A stretch of 64,000 bases of DNA from Ectocarpus siliculosus (Eukaryota > Sar > Phaeophyceae > Ectocarpales > Ectocarpaceae). The stretch covers positions 1,386,532 through 1,450,531 of the forward strand of contig FN649751.1 of NCBI GenBank assembly GCA_000310025.1, written 5' to 3'. This document shows positions 1 to 10,532 of the stretch, piece by piece. A program made the translations under genes and the position numbers. How positions within the stretch are numbered: position 1 is the stretch's first letter; each line of letters starts with the position of its first letter. A model generated the notes under the pieces. It was not told the DNA's origin. It searched no databases and saw only the letters and a list, made by a program, of their open reading frames with translations.

Positions 1-348
1 ATACATCTTGGGTCAGCAGCAACAGCAACATCCACGGTTGCTCACAAGCACAAGCGTATCCAGAGAACTCGCTTGCAGCTACGTTGTTGAAGGGCTAATC
101 CACTTGTGTCTCGATGCCCTATTAAACGTCCTTCTGCCGCACGAGGAACAGTGGTGCTAGGAGGTCCGCTTCTTCGTTCCGTATCCCGAGTTCTCGCTCT
201 CCTGTAGCTAAAAAGTAGGGGAGGGACGGAGGGAGTAGCGGGGGGGGGGCGCAAGGAGAACCAGCCTGGTTATCACAGTATTATGACAGAGCGATGCTTG
301 AATGCATCACGTAGGGCGATATGAGCGATTGAGCGATCCCGGAGAGTC
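1..348. other. Left edge of R1, no gene recognised
   Basis: Bases 97-348 match 14003-14261 (both contain taaaaagtaggggagggacg). A G-run near 240 differs in length between the copies. No coding signal is seen. Confidence 0.5.
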
Positions 349-888
349 GTGCGTGAGGTGGTAACTACTGCAGGCGCAAGAACACGCCGGACTCTATTGT
401 ATCACTGCGGCGGCGCAAAGCAACCATTACTCAAGCATGGGAACAAGAGAAGCAGACCGCACGGCTTGCCAAACGTGCTTTACTACTCCCTCGGGCATGG
501 TTCTCGGGCACCAAAACGACAGAAACATCGGTTGGTCCTACATGCACAACGAACGAAACTTGACCATGGGAGACGCAAAAGGTCTATCTCATCGATCTAA
601 ACATGTAACTGCGGAAGACAAGAGGTAGTGACTACACACAGAAGGCCAAGCACCAGCACGCGAAGAACAATCACCTGCGGGGAGGGCTCGTCTACCAGAA
701 CGTCGATGACATCGCAAACAGCCCACGAGTGTTGACGCGAGAAGAGTTGCAGGGGCTGTCTGAGTACGCCTTCTCGAACCCCAACGTGGATTCGAACGCC
801 TCCACCTTACCCTGCTGAGCTTTTTCTCGAGCGCGTTCAGCGCGGCCGACGCCACTCTACCCGCCTCTTCGTGGTCCGTGACAATCAA
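349..888 (-). pseudogene. Inverted, frameshifted copy of the coiled-coil module and C-terminal tail (R1)
   Basis: Read on the minus strand, this stretch matches about 5960-6490, the last part of the coiled-coil gene and its 3' flank. It begins with HEEAGRVASAALNALEKK, continues through a region equivalent to the SLLGFKQAYAD and SSRVNT motifs, and reaches the membrane segment (VIVLRVLVLGLL is still readable in the R2 counterpart). The frame is broken at several points. It is a dead partial duplicate lying about 5 kb from its source and in opposite orientation, so each 14-kb unit contains its own inverted repeat of about 540 bases. The same arrangement is kept in R2 at 14262-14804. Confidence 0.75.
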
Positions 889-1304
889 GAGGGGGGGAGA
901 GTGGCGTCGACCGCACTAAACCAGGTTGAAAACAACGCCAAGCAGGCTGATGTGGAGGCGTTCGAATCCCTGTTGGGATTCGAGCAAGCCTACGCGAACA
1001 GCCACTGCAACTCTTCTCGCGTCAACACTTTCTGGGCTGTTTGCCATGTCATCGACGTTCTGGTAGACGAACCCCATCAGGGATTCATACAATTATTCTC
1101 GCGTCAACACTCTCTAGGCTGTGTAACGAAGAGGCGGCTAGAGTGGCGTCCGCCGCGGTGGACGAGATTGCCGAGGAGGCCGAGCGCAAGGTCGCGGAGC
1201 TGGAAGCGTTCGAACCGTTGTTGGGTTTCAAGGACGCGTCAGGCGGTGGCCGCAACACGAACAAGGAACTTCATCACCCCTGCATGTCAAGTCAGCAACA
1301 ATAA
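871..1304 (+). pseudogene. Two tandem partial copies of the coiled-coil module (R1)
   Basis: Two successive module copies lie head-to-head with the inverted copy on their left. The first (about 889-1075) reads GGRVASTALNQVENN, then EAFESLLGFEQAYAN and SSRVNTFWAVC. The second (about 1125-1260) reads NEEAARVASAAVDEIAEE, then LEAFEPLLGFKDA. Relative to R2 (14787-15220), R1 lacks a short stretch between the two, which breaks the frame. No start or splice signals define a gene, so these are treated as non-functional duplicates of the module in the gene at 4526-6250. Confidence 0.6.
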
Positions 1305-4300
1305 CGTAGGGGCGTACAGGGGACCAATCCCACGGGACCGGAAGTGCCACCGCCGTACACATAACAAACCCCAACAAAAGCTCCTGCAACTGGTGTTGTG
1401 TTGTATTGATGTAGCCTACTTTTGTTGAGATTCAAGTCACCGGCCGGTCTCGTCATACCGCGGGAGGGGCAGAGTCACTGCCGTTCCAATACGTTTGGAT
1501 CAATCATCTCCACGTGCAGCTGACCGTCAAAGCGCTTCTCATCCTAATGTTGTCTCCTCGCCCAGAGGGTGTCAGCGCCCGACTGGTACAAGGTTGCGGC
1601 CGTTGGTCAGTAATAGAAGCGCGCGGGGAGCGGCGGGGCGGGCACAGAAGAGAGTTGCCGTCAGATAGCAAATGCACGAAGCAAGCGATCAGGGTATCGA
1701 ATGCAGCGGGGAGCAAAACGTCCGCAAAGGAAGTACAGTAGACCGTCCGCCCGCGTGCACAGAAGAGTTGGGCGGAGGGAGCCAGCTGACCAAACATACC
1801 AGAATATGCGCTTTGTAGCGTAGAACCACGTCTGTCTCCCAATCGTCCCACCGTAGGGGTGGGGGAGCATCTCAAAGAGTTGGTGCATTTCGATCACTGA
1901 CCACGCACTCCTCTCTCTCTCCCCTTGAAACAGAGACAGCCGCCGCCGGGTGCTCTTCAACTACCGTATTGTCTACCATCCTTTTCTCAGTGAATATTTG
2001 CCAGGGGAGTGGACAGGGGCGAGAGAGGCTCAATCCGCAAGCCGTCTGACTTCGCAGGTGACATGTCCGACAAATGAGATCGATAGCGATTTGATGTACT
2101 GCCCAGCAACTCCACCGCTCGCTCCCACCCGACAAACGAGGCCGAACAAAATGAACGACAAACCACGCAGCAAGAAATAGCACGTCATCACAATATCACC
2201 AATCAAGTGCAGCAGACATATGGTGCAAACGACACCCTTTTTCTCTCCCCGGTCGAGGTGAAGTGACAATCCGCATGGCTGGTGCTGCCCGAGAGTAGAA
2301 AGTCGAAAGTTGAAGTACGACCATACAATATGTAGTCTATGTAGAATGCTGTATACTGTGGTCTAGGTAAATAGACTAGTCTACACTGCCGAGGGTTCCT
2401 CTGTGGTGTAACCACGGTTGGTTCACATGTCTTCAGAACGAAAAGCTCTGCCGCATACCAGCACTAGGCACAACAATGCAATACAGCTGTACAAGAGACT
2501 CAAGGCTCTAGGTGGGCTGGTGCAGGAAGTCCAACAGGGTGATGGTGAAAATGCTCCGTCAACAGGACACAAAAAGACAGCAAGACAGCGGAAACAGGCC
2601 TGAGTTCCACCCCGTGCCTCACCTGCTGTACACGTAACATGCTTGATGGTCCACTCCACAGGCTTGCCTCCTTTTCATGGGGTGTGAAGTCGCCGGGCAG
2701 GGTTTGCAGCAAGCCTTGTCCGTACAGAAGTAGGCACGAGCAGGAGCACGGCACAGCAGACGGCAGAAGGCCGACCCAAGTGGACAAGTAAGTGGACAAC
2801 TTGGTGCGGAAGGCTGTGGAGCACGCGGGACGGAAAGCACGACCGGCAGAGAGGCACATCACATCACCCAGTCCGTCCTCACCCATCACACCACCGGAGT
2901 TCGGAGTTCGGAGATCAGAAGCTCAACAACAACGACCAATGTACATAGAGCAGCTGGCACGCTGGCACCGAGCACACTCAAGCACATACGGCATGCAGCT
3001 GCAGTCTACAGTCTGCGAAAATAACTACTGTACATTCGCTGACGGTTCCGGTCGCGAACCGGCACGGGAACCAGTGTACGCTGCATACCTCACCGAACAG
3101 ACCAGGACCAGGAGATGGGAGAGGGGGTGAGCGGGAGAGCTACACGTGGATTTGTGGGTCAGGCTCACGGCCCGGAGTCATGGCTGATTCCGCCCAAACC
3201 AGCTGCTACACTTTCGATATGTCGCTATGCAGACCGTGTGGTGAATTGCGCCTCTTTGTTCTCGTGACTGCGCCTTCAGAGGGCGGTCAAGCACAACCTA
3301 CATTCTCTCAAAAAATCGCTGAAAAAATTCAAATTGATTTCCAGGATCCTCGAATAGACTCGCCGCAGGTCGTCAGTGTTGCTCGAGTTGCTGATCTGTT
3401 CGGATAGGACGCCTGCACGGCAAGCACCTGAGCTGCTGTGGCCATCATCTGAGAGCTCGACGAGTATGGTAGACCCTTGCACTCCAACCGATCCATCCGG
3501 TTTGGCCCCGTGCTGTGTGTTCATCTCGCTTGCTTGACCTCGTCGCCTCCCGCTCTCTCGTGATCTGTAATGTCTCTGTCATCTTTTTGATGAGACAGGA
3601 TGAACATGACAGGAACGGACACGCTGAGACAAGCGGACGTGTAGGTGTACTTGATCGGAGATGCACAGCAATACAGCAACCGGAGTCACCCCGAAAGCTG
3701 GGGAATATCGTGCACAAGGCGACAATACCACATGGATGGGTAGGTAGCACCAGAACCGTTGTGCCTTGCACCGCGGCGTGGGCATTCATCCGCTCTGTCT
3801 GGACGGACGGACGATATCATCCCATGAACACCGTTTTGCTTTTGCCGCCCAGACCCAGAAATTCAAAATCTGTGCGTTTGCTTCGAATCGAGTTCGTGCC
3901 ATGTTGGCCAATATCGGTTGGTGTTGATGATGCAAACTCTTCCTTCCCGACTGAACCCGCACACTATAGACTACATAGGTGGACTGCTGTACTGTGCAGA
4001 CCAAGCGGCAGCACGGCAGCATGCAGCAGCAGTTGCACACAATGTGTCATGAATGACGGATCGCAGCAGCAGCAGCAGCAGCAGTTCACTCTCATTCTCA
4101 CCTTTACTTCGCACCTCTCCTAACCGAAACGAGGATGTCTGTTCGATGCGTTGCACCACGTACCAGCATCTATCTCCTCCAATGCCGGCAAGAGCTCAGC
4201 CGCCACGCCCAGCACGTCCAGTCCATCCACACAGCGTCTCGACTACGGGGATGTGTACCGTAAACAATCGTACATGCTGTTTCCCTCACACACACATGAC

Positions 4301-4525
4301 CGCCGATCGAGCGTCCCAAGAGAGCGATGCAGAGAGACGGGGGGGTAGGGGGGCTGGTATCCAACACGCATTGCACGAACCCCCTTCTCCCTCTCGTGGC
4401 GGTGGGTGCTCCCGGCCCACACACTCATTCCTCTCTCGCGCTCTCCTCTCAGCAGACGCTAGACTGGACTGCTGTACATCGCCGACTTCGAGCCTCCTCA
4501 CCATCGGGATACTCTTCAAGTCATC
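1305..4525. other. Upstream region of the R1 coiled-coil gene, no gene recognised
   Basis: About 3.2 kb with only short, compositionally unconvincing open frames on both strands. It holds a CAG tract (4064-4084) and pyrimidine-rich stretches near 4380-4450 just before the first exon, where a promoter would be expected. No TATA box or other core element is clear. Confidence 0.5.
4064..4084 (+). repeat. CAG trinucleotide repeat, 7 units (R1)
   Basis: Seven perfect CAG units. The same site in R2 (18010-18045) has twelve, showing slippage since the duplication. Confidence 0.95.
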
Positions 4526-6250
4526 ATGCCTGCTACTACTGCCACTTTCACCTCCACCTTCAAGATCACCACAAGCGCTACCTTGGCCATGCGCCTGGCC
4601 TCTGTCAACAACGGCCGCACCATCCCCAACAAGCGGATGAGGAACGAGCTGGATGGGGATGACCTCGCCTTCGACCTCGAGGCCAACCGGCCGTGTAAGA
4701 GGCACCGGATCCAGTACTATACCGAGGTGAGATCCCACTGCCGCTGTAGGTTACTATATATCTTTCCCCCTCGCTGAGAGACTTGGGTTGGCTGCTGGCC
4801 CAAGTGGTTGCTTTTGGGGACGGATGGCTGGCACTCTTGGAGAGATCCATTAAAAGCAAGGATTCGTCAGGGGTTGAAGGGTTGGCTACGGGGAGCGACC
4901 AGCAGCTGTTGAGGTCACACGCAGCGCGGAGGAAACCACTGATCATAGGCTCCTGTCGTACCACACGGCTACCGAGCAAACCTCACACTCGCGCTGGCCC
5001 ACTGCTGTCCCTCGCCGCTTGTGATTGCCGCGTGTCCATCGTTGGCGCCCACATGAAAACACCATTTCCCCCGGGACCATCCAATTGCTGTCGTTCATAT
5101 CCGGGCTCTCCCCTTTTCCCGCAATCCTCCAAGCAGTCCACACGCGCACGACTGAATGCGAAACACACCAACCTCCTGGCACAAATGAATCAGTTGGAGC
5201 AATCGAGATTTCATTTTTCTGTCCATGAAATTGAGCCACAACCTCGCACAGCCTCTCAACCAACGCACATGCCACGCACATACCACCGTGTAACCGACCT
5301 GCCCTGCACACAACCTCCATCTTCAACCTCAAACTGACCCCATACAATGTACTCCTCCCGGATCTGTGTCACTGTTCACGCTCGATCTGCAGGCGGAAGA
5401 GGACCTGTTGGTGTCGATTCTCGTTCAGGGATACGAGAACGCGGTGAAGGACAGCCCGTGCCCTCAGGCGGAGCAGCAGCACCAACACACCACACCCAAA
5501 GACGAGGCCCTCTACGCGGCCATGAAGGAACATGAAGCCTCTACCGCCGCCCTCGCCGCCAGGGCCAAAGTATACGCGCAGCAAGTCGCCGCCGCATCGG
5601 AGGATCTTCAGAAGGCGATCGCCGAGGCCCGCGAGCAGGAGGCCATCGCGGACAAGGCGCGTGCCAACAGACATGACCGCGCCATGCAGTACGTCGGTGC
5701 GTCCGCCATTTATGAGGGGTCCCAGCTTTATGACGAGCCCTGCCGGGAGCAGTGCAAGAAGCGGGCCAGGCAGGAGCGGAAGCCGATGCCCTTCAGCGAC
5801 TTACAGCAGGCCTCGGAGGATGATATCTATGAGTTGATTTGGCTCCAGAGGCAGTCGCACCTGCAGGAGGCCAGGAAAAACTTCGAAGCAGAACAGAAGA
5901 CCCTCCTCACGAAGAAGGCGGAGCGGGACCAGCTCGCCCGCGAGCACGACAAGGCGGAGACAGCGGCATCAGCAGCGCTAGAGTCCCTCAGAAAAAGAAT
6001 GAAGCAGGCCGAGGTGGACGCGTTTGACTCCCTGCTGGAATTTAAGCAAGCCTACGCCGACACTCCCTGCGACTCTTCGCGGTTCAACACCCTCTGGGCC
6101 GTCTGCGATGTGATCGACGAGCTGGTGGACGGGCCCTCCCCGCAGGTGATTGTTCTTCGCGTGCTGGTGCTTGGCCTTCTGTGTGTAGTCGCTACTGTAC
6201 CTCTTGTCTTCTTACGCATTAAACAACTATTCGTGTACATAGATAGATAG
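4526..6250 (+). CDS. Coiled-coil, tail-anchored protein of unknown function (R1 copy)
   Basis: Two exons are predicted: 4526-4726 (67 codons, ending YYTE, donor GAG|GTGAGA) and 5393-6250 (acceptor ATCTGCAG|GCG), joined in phase 0 to give 352 residues. The N-terminus is basic and polar (NKRMRNELDGDD, CKRHRIQ). Residues about 120-310 are rich in Ala, Glu, Lys and Gln with heptad character and look like a long coiled coil. Near residue 275 is the module seen elsewhere in the window (ETAASAALESLRKR, then SLLEFKQAYAD, SSRFNTLWAVCDVIDELVD). A hydrophobic segment, VIVLRVLVLGLLCVVATVPL, lies close to the C-terminus and suggests tail anchoring in a membrane. The family is not recognised. The frame is kept open in both R1 and R2, which favours a real gene. 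A donor-like CAG|GTGATT just before the membrane segment leaves an alternative 3' end possible. Confidence 0.6.
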
Positions 6251-7088
6251 GCCTTTCTTGTCTTCATGGTCAAGTTTCGTTTGTTGTACCCCTGTAGAAC
6301 CAACGTGAGTCTTGTTTTAGTTTGCGAGAACCATGCCATAGAAAATGGTACAGCGCGTTTGGCAAGCCGTGCGGTCTGCTACTCTTCGTCCCACACTTTG
6401 GTGCTGGTCGCTTTGGGTCGCCGCTGCAACAGAGTCTGTCGTGTTCTTCTTGTTCATGCCGTACCCGCTCATGCACTTCTCTCCAGCATCGCACCTTCGC
6501 TCATATCACCTAACGTGAGGCTGAACTCGTTCGCTCTGTCATACATGTTACTATTCAACGTTATTTACCAGGCTGCTTCTCCTTGCCCGCCCCCCCCCCC
6601 AACTACATTTCTGCTACAGCAGAGAAAGAGTGCGGGTCGCAGGAGGACCAAGCGGACGAGGTCCTCCCGCTAAGGACGACACAAGTACACAACAGTGCTT
6701 GGACACCGTAACTACATACGAATTTTCTCTGAACGCGTGTGCTTGTGGCTAGTCGGTGTTGTTCCTGTTGCTGCTTTCATCCAGGATGTGGTTGTGGGGT
6801 GATGCTTGTGTGACATGCGTAGTGTTGATGGCGATGGCTACGGCTGTTTGCCTGTGCCTAGCAACAACTGCTGCTGCGGATTTTGCTTCGTTTGAGCCTC
6901 CCATCGTAACGCCTAGGCGTGGATTCGTGTGAGATGTCCGAGGAAAAACCGCCTGCGGTATGGGGTAGTTATTTTTGGTGGTGTCGATCTAGAGGAGCAG
7001 GGAGATTTTGGAAGTGCATGCGGACTGACCGTTGGTTGTGTAGAACAATTTGCTCAGGTTGCTCCTTGGTTGAATCTCCATGTTGTGG

Positions 7089-7430
7089 TCTCTTCTCGCG
7101 TCAAGAGTCACGGTGTGCTCGGAACCCGTACGTTCATTCGTGCGGAACTACGGAGCACCCGTCTTGGCGCTAGCAAGCTCTGTACAATGTGGTTGAATAC
7201 ACACCATAGGAGACTCTGCCACCCAGTGGGCGAGGAGCAATTGTTTTTCTGTGGGGGTGGGGGCAGAATACACGGGAATCAACTTGGTTTGATCTCCACA
7301 AAGAACGGTATTTAGTCTCTCTTTCTCGCGTCAAGCTCACAGCAGTGTGCTCGGAAACCGTGCGTTAGTGCGGACATACGATGCACCTGTCTTGGCGCTT
7401 GGAAGAGTTCTGTACCATGTGGTTGAAATC
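7089..7430 (+). repeat. Imperfect direct repeat of about 105 bases (R1)
   Basis: Two related units start at about 7089 and 7320. Each begins tctcgcgtcaag, continues through gtgtgctcggaa, a cgttMRTgcgga stretch and ctgtcttggcgct (cccgtcttggcgct in the first), and ends ctgtacMatgtggttgaa. They are about 231 bases apart. The same pair exists in R2 near 21048-21390. The opening string also occurs in the module copies (ttctcgcgtcaacac). Confidence 0.7.
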
Positions 7431-10254
7431 ATGCCGTCGGTCGTGTAAAATAGCGAGGAGCACTTTGGGAGGGGGCGGTCGTGATAAAGAACAAAAGACC
7501 ACGTAGTTAGTTAATGGCACGGTAGAAGTGAGTGTCGCGTTGTCTACGAAGGCATTATTAATTGTTAACGAGTGCGGGAGATACGTACATGGATGCTGTT
7601 GCGCGGTCACTGTAGGTAGGGATGAGAATCTGTGCCGTCCCACCATCGTTCTTGTGTTGAGTAGTTGACCTAGGACACGTCGGTCGGTCGCGTGACGCCA
7701 CACATACGTTTACGTTTACGTTCTTTGTTGTTCAAAAACGATACTTACTTAATTGTACTTGTTGGTTGGCATCGTGTTTGATTGTTGGTGCTGTGTGTAG
7801 CCAAGCCGAGGGATGCTACAGTAACTTTCGTTGTGTGTGGTGAAGTAGTTATTTGAAAGAAAAGTTTACTCGTCCAACAGACAGAACAGAATGGCGTTTG
7901 TTGGTGGAACATTTTTCGAATTGTAGCCTCATCATTATAGTTGTTCGGAAACCTGGGGTCACGAGGGGAAGAAATTCGAACCCCCGTCCCTGTCATTCCT
8001 TTGAGAAGAGAGCACGAAGTGGTATAGCATACCGAGTAACGAGCGGAAGCTGCAGAGCGCGCGAAGAGAAGGAAGGACAGCAGTGGCCGCGCAACGTAGG
8101 AAGCGGCAGTATAGCAAAAACCCCGCCCTCCCATTCCTTTTCTTTCGGAGGTGGGGGAATAAGCTCGGGGTATTCGGTTTCTAGTTGGGGTGTTGTAGAA
8201 TGGTGTGTACCATTGGGGCTTGGTCAGTTTCGGGACTCGTGCGTTTGCAGTCGCAGTCACCCGGCTGGTATTATTTGCGGGGAGTGAGGCAGGTTTGAAA
8301 GAGTCAACGCCGCGCCTCGTAGTTACTGTGGCTGGTGAGACGAGGGGCGTTCCGTGTGTCTCACTCCCCAACGTGTCTCCTAGAAACCGAAGAAATAATG
8401 AAGCAATTCGAAAGAAAACAACAATAAACACACACATTTCGTCGACCTGAGAAAACCACCTGGACAATGGATGGGATTTTGTGCGCCCTTCTCTGGTTGG
8501 TCCGAAAGCCTACTGTAGATTTTTCGAAGGCCGTGGCGTGCGCCGACCGTGCCGCATGCAGTGCTTCGCTTCGAAACCAACGCAAGAAGCATGCTGACGA
8601 AAATCTCAAAGGCGGCAAGCGTGATGCTAGTTGGTGAGTCGAAAAAAGGGCAGCTACAGCAGCACATCCCACCATCCGCTACGTTCGATGAGCGTGCTTT
8701 CATAATGCAGCAGCGCGGAACGAGAGCGTTAAAACCGCAACCTTGCAGGCATTGAAGGACGGACGGACGGACGTAAGTTTGTTTAGGCGTTCGATTCTCG
8801 ACGTTCTGGCGCAAGCCCGCCGGCCAGCACCCACAAACAAGCAGCACATTTCGCAGAGTGCAGCGACGGGTGTAGGTCTACAAAGTCGACAACTCATGCA
8901 GAGAAACTTGGGAGTTCTTCCTTATGTTCCTTATGTATATGATGTACGCCATCACCCCACCACCAACAACAACAACACGCACATGTAAGAGAACCCCAAC
9001 CGCTGCAAACCATCCTCGGTGAATAACGTGTCAGGTTTTCGAACCGCCATGCTTCCAAGTCCTCACGGCATACCTTTGCTTCTTCGCCGAAAGCAGCATC
9101 ACCCCCTTCCAAGCCATGGTAACCTCTCCAACCCCCTTCTCTCTCTCTTTCTCTCCCTCTCAGGCTGCTGAAATGTTGTCCAAGCATGGCAGGCACGCGA
9201 TTCTCCCACCGCTGTGACCTTAGTGGCGGCAGCTGGCGTTGGCGCCACACCCTGCCCATTTGGCACCCAAACCCATGAAGTCAAACTCCATCGGCAAGCG
9301 TAAATGACCCGCCGTCGCCTCCTGCCGAAACAACGACCACAGCTTGCCAACGGCTCTACTACCGCCTTCCGCCGCAAACCAAACAGAGGACGCGTCTGAT
9401 TTTGGGCGGACCAGGGCACTCAACCCCGTCGGCCATCACGTTTTGTGTTCACGAACGCATGGGTATAATCGATTGCCCGAAGAGCGAACAAGAGGTACAG
9501 GGAATCATCATCAACGCACGCCAGCGGACAGCCAGACACCCAAGCCCAGCCAAGAGAGAGAGAGAGAGAGAACCAAGCCCTTTCGCGGTATGCGGTGCAT
9601 CTCCTAGCGATACAACTCCATGGTGCAATGCGGATCCTGTCTTCCAACGCCCCCGCGCGCTTCCTGGTGCACCGCCGAAAAAAAACTCCCCTCCCCCTCC
9701 TCCCTATTACTACGCACACACCCCTTCGTCTCCCCCCCCCTTGTCCCTTTCCTCTTTCAGCCATCTCCTTAACCCGTTGCTACTCTCCTTCTATTGTGCC
9801 AACTCGTGCATCGTTCATCCACCATTCTCTCCTCCAAAGACCCGCGCAGCGAACAAACACGCCTCTTAAGGCGTGGAACACCAAGGCCGGCTTGGCTAAT
9901 TGAGTACCTCGACAATAACAATCACATAGCAATAACAGTAACACCAACAACCACGCACGCTGTCCTTCAAAGGACAGACACCTCGCAGAGGGCAGCGATC
10001 CCCCCCCCCCCACCCCGCCCCAGTTCGCTTGAGAATCTGCGGCGATCTCGCCGACTCGGGGACATAGCTAAGCGTCACATCACCCCCCCCGTCATTTTGC
10101 GAGGGGGCGGGCCGGGTTGGTGACATGTTGCGACAACGACAACGAGGGGATGATACCTTCACCCCCTCATCCCACTCGCCCCCGCCCGCCCGTCCGTCCC
10201 CAAAACAATCTCAAAACCAAGACTTTACTATATGGTACGCCTTCGTTTCACCAC

Positions 10255-10284
10255 CTGACCTGACCTGACCTGACCTGACCTGAC
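10255..10284 (+). repeat. CTGAC pentanucleotide repeat, 6 units (R1)
   Basis: Six perfect units. The equivalent arrays have five units in R2 (24221-24245) and five GGTCA units in R3 (62016-62040). Confidence 0.9.
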
Positions 10285-10532
10285 CACGGATGGATGAAAC
10301 AATCGAAAGGAGGAATACGTGGGACTCTGCAGCAGCCAAGCAGACTACTTACAATAGTCTGGTCCTCGTTTGGGCTCTCGGGAGGGCGAAATCACAAAAA
10401 AAAAAGCAAAAGCATTCGCGGGCCCAGGTTCGGAGAACGAGCGCTACTAAGGTCATATCACCTCTCGATTGTGCTAAGCGCGCCCGCCCGTGTCCAATCA
10501 CGTCACGCGTCAAAGTCACTGTCGCCATCCTC

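Larger units (their letters stand above)
6251..10532. other. Spacer between the coiled-coil gene and the topoisomerase pseudogene (R1)
   Basis: About 4.3 kb. Open frames exist on both strands (for example 6929-7315 plus, 128 codons, unchanged in R2), but none has recognisable domains or splice structure. The first 240 bases are part of the inverted repeat with 349-600. Also present are the direct repeat at 7089-7430, an AG tract near 9550-9570, C-runs near 6589 and 9993, and a CTGAC repeat. Confidence 0.5.

Noticed and set aside
7950-7990. TTCGAA string in a G/C-rich context, like a tRNA T-loop
   Set aside because: The bases around it do not form the five-pair T-stem, and no acceptor, D or anticodon stems were found.
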